NCBI GenBank assembly: GCA_905178155.1
Contig: CAJINV010000009.1
Span: 1,671,907 to 1,735,906, forward strand
Reading direction: 5' to 3'
Length of the DNA: 64,000 nucleotides
Origin: Amoebophrya sp. A120
Taxonomy: Eukaryota > Sar > Dinophyceae > Syndiniales > Amoebophryaceae
This document shows positions 29,801-39,037 of this stretch, one piece after another. The translations under genes were made by a program, and so were the position numbers. Numbering within the stretch: position 1 is the first letter of the stretch; every line of letters starts with the position of its first letter. The notes under the pieces were generated by a model, which saw only the letters and a list, made by a program, of their open reading frames with translations, made no database searches and was not told where the DNA came from.

Positions 29801-30745
29801 TCATATCAATTGCAAAAGTGTCTGGGTCTGGAAGAATGCAAGATTTGTGATGCAGGTTTTCCATGACCCATGAGGTCTGGAATGCGAGACCCAGCATGAC
29901 AGATTTTTTGAGGTCTCTATCATGCCTTTCCTGCATGAGAAACTCCCTCTCAACTTGGTCAAAAGCGGACAGCTTTTGGTACTCACGCAACACAGATTTT
30001 TGCGTCATTCAGATTTAGCATGACAAGTTCCAACCTTCCAGACCCAGACATTTTTACATTTGATACTTCAGGTCTGGAAACTCGCAGAAGCAGTCCATGT
30101 ACAGGTCCTCCTCGATGCCCGGCAAAGTAAAGTCGAGGTTCGGGCTATCCTGAGCAAAAACGTCCCCACACCAGAGTTGTCATGCAGATTTGCCATGACA
30201 GGAACATTTGTGATGCGCAACCGCATGACAGGCATTTTCAATCGTGTTTGGGAACTTGTAATGCTGTAAACAGGATCAACAGATCGATTTGTGATGCGGC
30301 TTTCTTTGCTAACTTGCACTACCTTACGGACTGAAACTTGTCATGCGTGACTCCCAAAACTCCTAGGTTTGTGTTGCAAAATCCCCATCTTGACTCTGGT
30401 GTGGGGACGTTTTTAATCAGGATACGGGTACTGGGACTCCACGCAGGTGGCCCAGGTCAGCCAGGGCTGCGGCTGGTACGACTGCAGCCACCACGAGTGG
30501 CACGCATTGCCCCAGGCTGGAAGCGGAAACGTCGTAAGGAGGACGAGACACGCTGTGGTGGCCGACTGGAATAGTAGCAGGTTCTTGCCGCCGCTCGGTA
30601 GTTTTCGATTTGGATTATGTCCTCGCATGTTGATGCGGTGCTTGATGTTTTCTGGTGGTGGACGTGGAGGTGGTGCAGCTGCACTTGCGAAAATAACTGC
30701 AGGACGAGCTCCACCAGAAGGAATTCCGAATTCAAAACGTTGCAT
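23823..30745 (-). CDS. Cys-rich type I membrane protein, 1673 aa, eight exons
   Basis: Exons 30745-30425, 30140-30066, 29798-29722, 29413-28343, 28031-27952, 27695-27189, 26969-26937 and 26680-23823 total 5022 nt, exactly 1673 codons plus stop. A hydrophobic N-terminal segment (LLLFQSATTACLVLLTTFPL) looks like a signal peptide. Residues ~105-520 are very Cys-rich (for example CECEDCWDKIKC, CGSCPSDQQ). A Thr/Gly/Ser-rich linker follows. One transmembrane helix (VILTAVGLGALVFGLVVFIG) lies near residue 1085-1107, then a basic stop-transfer (RMRGRNK) and ~560 residues of Ser/Thr-rich cytoplasmic tail. Intron 29414-29721 is canonical GT-AG; the other six are introner-like. A surface receptor or adhesin is the natural guess; no named family recognised. 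Confidence 0.85.
26686..26936. mobile_element. Introner-like element (251 bp), copy 1 of near-identical pair
   Basis: Perfect flanks TCGAC and a perfect inverted end starting TATCAAATGTAAAAATG and running through GTCTGGGTCTG. Its body is almost identical to 27701-27951 in reverse orientation. Confidence 0.95.
26937..26969 (-). other. 33-nt exon squeezed between two introner-like elements
   Basis: This 33-nt exon of the Cys-rich gene lies between elements 26975-27188 and 26686-26936. It supplies ..AFAKQYQVETS.., and both junctions are in frame. Confidence 0.75.
26975..27188. mobile_element. Introner-like element (214 bp), 'TTACAGTTACACA' family
   Basis: Perfect flanks CCGTC. Left TATCGC + A-run then GTTACAGTTACACA, right TGTGTAACTGTAAC then CACTTTTTTCTCGTGATA. 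Same family as 61121-61333 (213 bp). Confidence 0.95.
27701..27951. mobile_element. Introner-like element (251 bp), copy 2 of near-identical pair
   Basis: Perfect flanks TCCTC. Reverse-oriented near-identical copy of 26686-26936, about 1 kb away in the same gene, with only a handful of base differences. Confidence 0.95.
28037..28342. mobile_element. Introner-like element (306 bp), 306-bp family
   Basis: Perfect flanks TCGCC. Inverted ends contain CTCAGAATGGAAATCCTCAA and AGTGGAAATAATTTGTGATG. Same length class as 32237 and 32620. Confidence 0.95.
29804..30065. mobile_element. Introner-like element (262 bp), 'GTCTGGGTCTGG' family
   Basis: Perfect flanks CTTCA. Left TATCAATTGCAAAAGTGTCT, right CAGACATTTTTACATTTG..ATA. 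Confidence 0.95.
30146..30424. mobile_element. Introner-like element (279 bp), 'AAACGTCCCCAC' family
   Basis: Flanks CGGGC / CGGGT. TATCCTGAGCAAAAACGTCC at left mirrored by GGACGTTTTTAATCAGGATA. Close relative of 55443-55725 in opposite orientation. Confidence 0.9.
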
Positions 30746-32034
30746 GTTGATGAAAACTAGAAGATGAAGATCAAGTAAAGCTCCTGGGGGTGAATTTGAT
30801 AAAAATTTCTAAAGAGGAGGACAAAGAGAAAGATAAGGGTAAGAATAGCGGGTAGCTAGTCGAAGGGGTGGTCGATGTAGATCTACACACAAAAAGTCAG
30901 TATCCGATATAATTCGCAAAACATATTGAAATTTGAATTCGGTTTGACAAGTAGAAACAAAATTGAAAAATTTAAGTGCTCTAGCAACACCAACAACTCA
31001 ACATCTTCGTGAATCATACAGAGTTAGGGTTAGCGTTGCAGCATGCAGCCCACCATCGTATTGTTCTTCGTTTACAAGGTGTCTATAGAAGGTGCGGCTA
31101 TAGAGTGCTCGTTGTGGGTTCCTACTATACGTGTTTGCCGCGACGAGCGACCACGTCTTTCATCTGTGGAAAACTAAAAAAACACATAAATACGGGCACC
31201 TGCTCTACCTACCTACATCTCAAAAAGAAGAACGGTCGGGAGTATAGTTCACAAATACCACGACATCAACATCTTGAGGGGAGGGGGAGGCGGCTCTGGC
31301 TTAATATGTAAACACGAGCACACGCCCCGTTCCTGGAAAGAATTCGATTCAGGTTCAGAAAATGACTCGGATGTGACGATAGACTGTTCACGAGCGATTC
31401 ATCCGTCGAGAAAACGGAAAATTTTCTTCTTCACGGAAGTAAATGCGACTTCTCTATGTATGCACATCAAATTCCGAAAAGACCGACTTCGACCGATAAT
31501 TTGTTCAAGATATTTTATGCGTGTACGACAATCTCTGATAGTACAGATGTAGATTTGTATTCGAACAACTCATATCTTCTTTCACTTTCTCTGACTACAG
31601 ACTGCGTAGACGATTTGCGATGGCGAAATGAATCGACAGAAATCAACTTTGCAGATAGTGGGAGGATCCGCAACGTGCAACGCGCCAGCGCGCTTCGCAT
31701 AGAATTAGAAACTAGAGGAAGTACTACAACTTGCGCAAGTAAATGTCCTCCTGACCACGGGTGCGATTGTGAGACTCGCTGTGGCGACGTGTAACAAGTC
31801 TTCGTCGCGTGATAGTTCTCGAAGATCAAGATGCAATATAGCAAATCGGAACGCTGGCACCTGGTATATATGCTGTTACTGGTATATCATTGATCTGCAA
31901 AATAAAAAGAAACCGATTCCCAGCTGCACAGAAGTCCTCACTCGTTGTCTTTCCAATGAATTTGAACACCGAGTAGAGCAGCGCCCGAACAGCAATCCCT
32001 GCACGGCCAGCACAAAATGTTGAGGTTTTTAAAT
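30746..32034. other. Intergenic stretch (1.3 kb)
   Basis: Short frames only, none with neighbour-like codon use. I see no element, repeat or regulatory site that I can name. Confidence 0.5.
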
Positions 32035-35000
32035 CTAAATCAGCTGAGCACTTCGCTCCTGACAGGTTGGACAATCTGACGTCCCAATTTTCTTTCCATC
32101 ACTTTGGCTCGGCCTATGATTGCTCTTGAAACTACGACCCCAATACGCCTCGCATTTGTCCAATGCATCAACTTCTTTCCCAATGCCCGTAAATTTCTCA
32201 ATTTCCAACGCAATCGGCTCATCTCGTCGCCACTCGTATGGATGTGTCAGAGTTGAAATCGACAAAGTTGAAATAATTTGTCATGCATAAAATGGATGCT
32301 AGTTGGAGCCCAGTTTTCAAGTGGCGCATGACAAATTTCGGCGGTCCCTAAATCCAGTTTGTCATGCTGTTTAGGCAAAGAAGAGCGATTTTCTCGTGCT
32401 ACTTTAGCAGCTCGAGCTGTCACCCCAAACAGGCTTACAGTCGGCCTCACTTGCCTGCTCTGCAACACACGCGCCTCGGGTCATGCATTTTATGCATTAC
32501 AAATTATTTCAACTTTGACGATTTCAAACCTGACGCTTCCATAACTCGTCTCCGGAGTATAACATCGCCGCGTCCTTGCTGTAAAACGTATCCAGAATTT
32601 CGATCTCGAAATCGGAGAGTATGGAAGTGTCGGAATCGAAATTGACAAAATCGAAAAATTTGTGATGCACAAAATCGATGTCAGTTGGAGCCTCAGTTTC
32701 CAAGTGGCGCATGACAAATTTTGGGAGCACCCAAATCCAGTCTGTCATGCTGTTTGGGCAAAGAAGACTCCTCCTGTCATGCTACTCTGGCAGCACATTG
32801 TATACCCCTAAACAGGCTTACAATCGCCCTCATTTGCCTGCTGCCCAATACAGGCCTTCAGTGCCCTACATTTTATGCATCACAAGTTTTTCGATTTTGT
32901 CGATTTCGATCCTGACACATCCATAGAGAGGGCTGCCGGATTATTAAGACTATCATGTTGATGCGCCGCGCCTGTTGTTCCCGGGTTTTGTTTTTGATGG
33001 GCGGCTGCAGATGGATCTTTGCTATCGGGAGCGTTTTCTTGTATTTGTCCTAACACCGCTAACTCCATCCCCACGTTCCCCGCGATCCGATCCGGGTTGC
33101 TTGATCGCGGAATAATTCTAACTCCCTTTTGCAGGGCATACTTCAACAGAAACTCGGCCGGCTCCTTCTGGAATTTATGCACCAACTGCGGGAAGTCGGT
33201 CAGAACTGAGTCAGGAGCTTGCAAGCCCGTCGGATTGTACTCTGACTTGTGGTCGCCGACGAAGGAGCCCTTTCCTAGGGAGCCGTAAGCGACTATTTCA
33301 ATTCCGGTTTTTCGGCAATATTCGATAACGCACGTCGGACGCCACCAGGGGTGGAACTCGAGCTGGTGTGCGGAAATCGGGAGGGGGGAGAGTGGACTTC
33401 TGCTACTTTCGGAAGAGGCGGATAGAGGACGACCCTGTCGAAGATTTATTTCAGTGAGACGATGATTCTCCTCTTCCACCGCTTTTCGCAGCAAGCGACC
33501 TCCGAGGTCTTCCGGTAGGAGATGCAGAGGACGGCCGGATGAAGATGTTCTTGAAGCGCCTCGATTCATTCTCTCCACCAGCGGTTGCATTTGCCACACC
33601 GCGAAGGAACTTACACCTGCGTGACGGATTCTTCCAACGCTCTTCAAATATTCCAGAGCTTTCCAAGATTGCAGACGACACGCGGCCCAACCCATGCCGT
33701 GGTCTCCGCGTCGAGTAGAAGAAGAAGCTGTTTTTCCGACCTCCGGGTCGTGATCCTCACACTCCCTCACCGCTTGCGGTCTGCACCATTCCCTTTCCCA
33801 GGACGGATCGCCAGCTTTTTGTTTTTCCTCCACCGTCCCACACCGATACTGTTCCCAAATATGGTTTCCGCCCGGGTGGTGGAGGTAGACCAAGTCTATG
33901 TAGTCAGATTTCAAGTCCGCGATCTCCTCAAGAACGGCTTTGATCGTTCGATCATACCCGAAGTGCCGAGCCGGATGGATTTTGGTCGTAATGAAAACTT
34001 CGGACCGGGCGACCCCGGAAAGCTTCAGGGAATCGTGAATCCGAGCCATGTTTTTGTACATGACTGCGGAATCGATGTGAAATTTGATGCGACTGGTGTT
34101 CATCTGGACCGCAACCTTCTTGTTGATGGCGTTTTGTTCCTGAAATTCTCTCTTGGCCTGAAACCACACACCTAGCGCATTCGTGACGCGCTCGCCTCGC
34201 CAGCCCGCCGTTCCGGTGCCGATGTGGGGGAGAGTTAGGACCTTTTTGACGAGTGGCGTGGTCGTGGCCTGCTCATGATCACTTGTTTCATCGGAAGATG
34301 TAGTTGCTGGTGCTCCTGGTCCTGCGCTGCGTACTTCGCCCTTCTCAATATTTCCTCTTCCTGTGCTTTTCCTCGGGCCCTCGACAGCCTCCCGCTCCCG
34401 CTCCGTTTCGATCATATGTGCTGCCATTCTTCCGACCGTTCGTCCGAGCTGATCGGTGTGAGCGTGCGTGGTGTACAGCACGGACATATCAGCCACACGA
34501 GCATTCGAGAAGTCCTTCAGTCGAAGGTCGGAGGCGGAGGTGCACGATTCCTCAGTGGTGGATGCTCCTTTTCCCATTCTACACGTTCCGCTAAAGTGCT
34601 TAGCGTCGCTACAGACATTCTCGACGAAACGGCGGAAAATCGCGGAATCCTCAATGGTATCTTCTGGAAAAAGATCGCTTTCGAATTCGGTGTAGGTGTT
34701 GCACTTGCAACGGTACATGAGCATGACAGATGGAGATGCAGAGCGAAAGGTTGCATGACGTGTTTTCTTCATACATAAGAGCTCTTTCCTCTTTGGACAG
34801 AATCAGCTGACGGCAACTCATACTACTAAAGCGATACTTTTGCTGCGATGCATAGACGGCTTGCGTAGGAGGCGAAAAAAGGTGGAGGCGCATTTCGTTC
34901 GATTCCTTGCTCTCGTTGTCCTTTGAGACCGCACCGTTCTGCGTAGAGTCGGTAGGGGGAGTGTAAATGGAATCCCCTGCTACGACCAACAGCCCCTCCT

Positions 35001-38000
35001 CATTCGTTACCATGCCATCAACAAAACTTTCGACACCGTAGATCTTCTCATTCGTGGCTCTGTCGTTCACCTCCCTTTGCATTCCTGGGACTATCTTGCC
35101 CACGAATACGTTTTTTATCCACAGCCTCAACCTCTCGATCGCGACAAAATCCTGACAGGGATGGGCACCGCGGGGGGGAATATGAGTGTTCGAATTTGTC
35201 GTGGTCGACGCGGCAGCAGCTGGAGTGGCGGAAGTCTTCCGCACACTAACTCGGGTACTGTTTCTTGCTCCAGAAGATGTCGGTGAGTCTGAGTCTGTGC
35301 TCTTTTTTCTCCGTTCTTGTTTTCTCCTCGTCCCTCTGTAGCGTATCTTCGGGGGCGTCAGCGGATGAGTACTTACCAGTCCCACTTCCCCATCGGTCTC
35401 CGGCCCGTGGTGGAAATACCAAAGCTTGATGCGCAAATAAACTTGCTCGTCGATGCAGTTTTCCACGATGGTGAATTCGATGTCGCGGTATCCACAGTAA
35501 ATTTCCCGTACACGTACAAAATGCATGACAAATTCCGCTAACTTGCAGTGTGCAACTTGTCATGCTAGACTGGGATTGAAGGCAAGTTTTGTCATGCAGA
35601 GACTGCATTTGTACGTGTACGGGAAATTTACTGTGGATACGCGGTCGAGCATGCCGCTGGCCGCAGGTCGTTGTTCTTTCGTTTCCAGCCCCTCTTCCCT
35701 TCCAAAAAGCCGGGGATCCATCTCCTCCTTCTTTCCCGTCCCATCTTTCTGCTTTCCAACCAGAAGCTCTTCCTCCAGTTCGATCCCGCGTCTGGTTCCT
35801 GTGAGACCCACCCACCGCCGATGATTTGTAATGGCTTTCAGCATCTCGGTGATGGCTGCCGATTTAGCATCCCGGTTCTTCAACTTCGAGTTTCTCCATG
35901 GGGAGGGGCATCCCAACCTATGCAATGTAGACTGCATCGCAGCCACACTAACTTCTAGCATATAAAAAGCGTCTCTGAAAAAATGATAATCGAAATTTTT
36001 CTATGATCGAAAATGGATGTTGCTATGCAGGAAGAAGAAGATTCACATCATGCAGGAACAGCAAAGCATAGCTGCCCTGCTGATTTGTTTTCGCATTTCG
36101 TACGAGTGCGATGCAGCATTTGCAGAGGATAAAAACCGGTCCCCAACAACATCCCGAGCATGATTGTGTGATCATGGAGATTCCGGCCTAGTTCGACGTG
36201 TTCTCTGTTCTTGCCAAAGGCAGGGAGCAACGGAAGCAGGCCGGGAACTCGCACAAGGTGTTTGAATCGACCTAGGCCGGACCTTTGTAGGAATAGGGAG
36301 GCTATGCATTGCAAAAGTATGGCATTCGCATTCCCACTCGCATCTACAGAAACTGGAATGGCATTTATATCTGATCAGCACATAATGATAATTTTGTCAA
36401 AAGCCAAGGTGGAGAAAAGGAACTTGCAATGCGCACTCGACTACGCCTCCATGAAAGTTCTTTGGCACCAGTGCCGCAAGTAGCTTCAGGCGCAGGACGA
36501 GATCTACTGTACGGTGCTCAGAACCGCGAATGAAATACGTCGCGAGGAAGTATGTTCTCACTCCAGCGCACTTCGTATCTTCTGCTGCAGACGTTGACGT
36601 GCTATGAGCTTAGAGCAGAGATCTGATGTCATGCATCGGTGCAATTCAGTACGTAGAAGTATGAAGATGAGCGTACGACTGCGATGCTACAACTTTGTTT
36701 TGCACCGGATATGGGTGTAAACGGTGCCTGCTGCGATAATAACTTCTCGACGCGCCAGGAAGATTTTGCGGCGGTGGATGTTTGGGTTCAAGGAAGAGCT
36801 CTCCAGCTCATACCCAGCCTGAATACTTTGCAAAAGCATCTCGCTGGAGTTGAAGCGGCCGATCGAGTTGCGGTGCTTCAGGGGAAGGCACGAAACGCCG
36901 CGGGCACGCAATTTATCATTTTCCGCCCCGATAAAATTTTCATTTTGGTCCACAATCAGTCTGTCAGCCATGCAACCGGTGTAGATTTTCACCCGTCCGC
37001 TCTGAACGTGATTCTCCGCCACGTAATCATGCCAAGCTGACACGAATTTCTGGTAGAACTTGTCATTCCAAAAAACGTCAGGAAGCTGTTCGTGGTGCGG
37101 CATCGGGGAGTTGCGATTCGAGAAGGCGTCTTTGGCAGCGTGCAAGCGGGTGAGTGGCTTACGCTTTTCGGCGAACGGAGGGATGATTACGCCGCCGAAG
37201 TAGGCTTTTGAGGGAGGTGCGCTAGCACCGTCGTCAGCTGTCGTGTCGCTTTTCAGCAGTTTATTTTCCTCTTCACTTTTTAATATCCCCTTTTCTTGTC
37301 CTTCTCCTTTCTTTTCATCTTTTCCTTGTTTCCCCAAGCTCCTCACTTGCTCGTAGTCCCCCAGATACCGCATTTCCGGTGAGCTCCAGGTTTTCAATTG
37401 CCTAAATAACGATCGGAGAACCGGCCCCAGATTCTTCTCTTCTTTGGGGACATTCATGCACAGGCTGGTTTTCTGGTCAAGCTCGTCCGCGAAGCGCCGG
37501 ACCAGGGCGGGGTCCCATGTGCCGAAGTCCGTCCATTCGTTTCCCCTTTGCCAGCCCCTGCCGTTGACCGCGGAACTGCCCCCAACAGCTTTACCGAAAA
37601 TGTAGTCGAAGTGGGTCGCTGCGGCATAGATCCGATTGACAAAATAGTCTTCCTCATTAGTCCCCCCAGTATCCATCCGGCTGTGCTCGAACGGAGAGGC
37701 TCCTTTGGTGTTGACGAGAAGAGAAGTACTATCTTCAATTCTTGACGTCGAGGATGGAGCAAGGCCATCTTGATCTACTTCTGTTTGTTGCACGCCGTGT
37801 CCCGCCGATTCCGAATCGAGATTCGCCGTTCTTTCCGGGTCCTCCTCGGAGCGTCCGAACACTTTTGTTTCGCTGGGTTCCTGGCCCGCTTCTATGACTG
37901 CGATGGTCTCCTGTGGCCACTTTCGCTTCAAGTAGTCGGCTAGGAACGCCGTTGCTGTGGCCCCTCCCGAGCCAGATCCGATTATCACGTAATCTGCTAC

Positions 38001-38459
38001 TTGGACGTCAACGGCATCCGACAGTTGTATTTGGTCATCTGGGATGCCCTCGACGCCGAGAAGGTTGCCTACTCGGGTGTCGGTGGACGGGCCCTGGCTT
38101 CGACTATGATTTGGATCTCCACCTGCCGAGTTAGCCACCGCACGTTGACCGCCCCAGCTTCCCACAAAGCGTTCGCTGTCCCAGTACGCAGCGGAGAGAG
38201 CATTCGCGTTCCACAGGTTGGCCTCTTCCTCTCCCTCTGCTACCTCGTCTTTCTGCAGCACGCAACAGAGATGAAAATTGTAGCGGTGGTCCCAGCACTT
38301 CGGATTGCCCTTGGGTCCGTAAGCCTCCTGATCACAGCAAAACTCATAGTCAAAACCCGCATGCCAGCAACGGGGGACTTTTAGGTCTTGAGCGTAGAGT
38401 GGCTGCGGCAGCACAACACCGAGAATTGGTAGAAACGAGAACGACGACGACCGCGGCAT
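32035..38459 (-). CDS. GMC oxidoreductase fused to aldo-keto reductase, ~1,580 aa
   Basis: ATG at 38459 opens a signal peptide (SFLPILGVVLPQPLYAQ), then two CW...CC motifs (CWHAGFDYEFCC, CWDHRYNFHLCC). The FAD Rossmann motif GSGSGG is at 161-166, followed by VGGSSAVNGRGW and, across exon 2, ELGRNLHDH. The GMC C-terminal signature HFSGTCRMG with its catalytic-type His lies near 34590. The same uninterrupted frame runs into a full aldo-keto reductase: HIDSAVMYKN (Asp, Tyr), TTKIHP (Lys), LVYLHHPGG (His), AHQLEFHPWW and RIIPRSSNPDRI. Exons: 38459-36712, 36297-36132, ~35964-35640, 35483-35377, 35151-34778, ~34692-32926, 32614-32544, 32231-32035. Intron 35152-35376 is canonical GTAAGT...CAG. Predicted activity: FAD-dependent alcohol oxidation plus NAD(P)H-dependent carbonyl reduction, probably in the secretory route. 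Confidence 0.85.
32237..32543. mobile_element. Introner-like element (307 bp), 306-bp family
   Basis: Perfect flanks ACTCG. Ends TATGGATGTGTCAGAGTTG / ...CCTGACGCTTCCATA. Same orientation as, and clearly related along its length to, 32620-32925. Confidence 0.95.
32620..32925. mobile_element. Introner-like element (306 bp), 306-bp family
   Basis: Perfect flanks GAGAG. Ends TATGGAAGTGTCGGAATCG / ...CCTGACACATCCATA. Only a 76-bp stretch separates it from the element at 32237. Confidence 0.95.
34693..34777. mobile_element. Very short intron-like element (about 85 bp)
   Basis: Right end GTTTTCTTCATACATA is followed by AGAGC; left end near GTAGGTGTTGCAC is unclear. An intron is required here because the GMC frame shifts between 34782 and 34690, but exact boundaries are unresolved. 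Confidence 0.45.
35489..35639. mobile_element. Compact introner-like element (151 bp) with ~32-bp perfect inverted ends
   Basis: Perfect flanks CGCGG. The left end TATCCACAGTAAATTTCCCG and the next ~12 bases are mirrored exactly at the right. Smallest clear element in the window. Confidence 0.97.
35961..36131. mobile_element. Introner-like element (about 171 bp), left end uncertain
   Basis: Right end GCATTTGCAGAGGATA. Left end is either TATAAAAAGCG at 35961 or nearby; both options keep the frame of the GMC gene. Confidence 0.5.
36303..36711. mobile_element. Introner-like element (409 bp), 'AAAAGTATCG' family
   Basis: Left TATGCATTGCAAAAGTATGG, right TTTTGCACCGGATA; flanks GAGGC / TGGGT. Removal joins AAGTVYTH to LFLQRSGLGRF, restoring the GMC fold order. 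Confidence 0.75.
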
Positions 38460-39037
38460 ATTCTTTTGCACGGGTTCGAGTGCTACGCTTAGTTATGGCG
38501 TTCGCACGGTTGCAAGGGAAATAGGTCACGCTCACGACATTTTGATTTGTTTATTTAAATGCACCTGTTCTTGATAATCGAGTGTCACCATGCAAATGCA
38601 TGGTAAAGAGGAGAATGGTACTATTAAACAATACCTTCTACACTCGTCAAAAATTCTCTCAACACTCGTCACAATTGAAATTCTAGTAAAGCTGAACAAG
38701 AAAAGCAAAAATGATCGTCGATTCCGCGTCCTTACAGTCAACAACTGCACAAGGCTTAGAAAAACAGACCTTGGCTTCGCCTTCGATCAACATGTACGAA
38801 TTTCTTATCTGTGCTTTTCACATAAACCATCATCTTTGTCGTGCTTGTCGTTGTCGCCTGTGTCTTTCAGAGCAAGTAGTAACAACATCAAAAAATAAGG
38901 ATCGCTTCGACGGAAAGATCATTACATCTAAATCGAGGAATCGGAGCTTAAGCTTAAGTACCAATGTGGATGATTATCATGTTCTGCAGAGTTGTGCTTT
39001 TCGTTCGCTGACCGAGTCAGAGGTCGCGTGGCATCCT
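38460..39037. other. Intergenic spacer
   Basis: 578 bp, AT-rich. A plus-strand frame at 38590-38898 looks like chance. Nothing else seen. Confidence 0.5.

Noticed and set aside
30068-30319. ORFs in 30060-30420 and 55338-55694 sharing peptide stretches
   Set aside because: Translations of related introner-like elements (30146 and 55443), ending in flanking exons.
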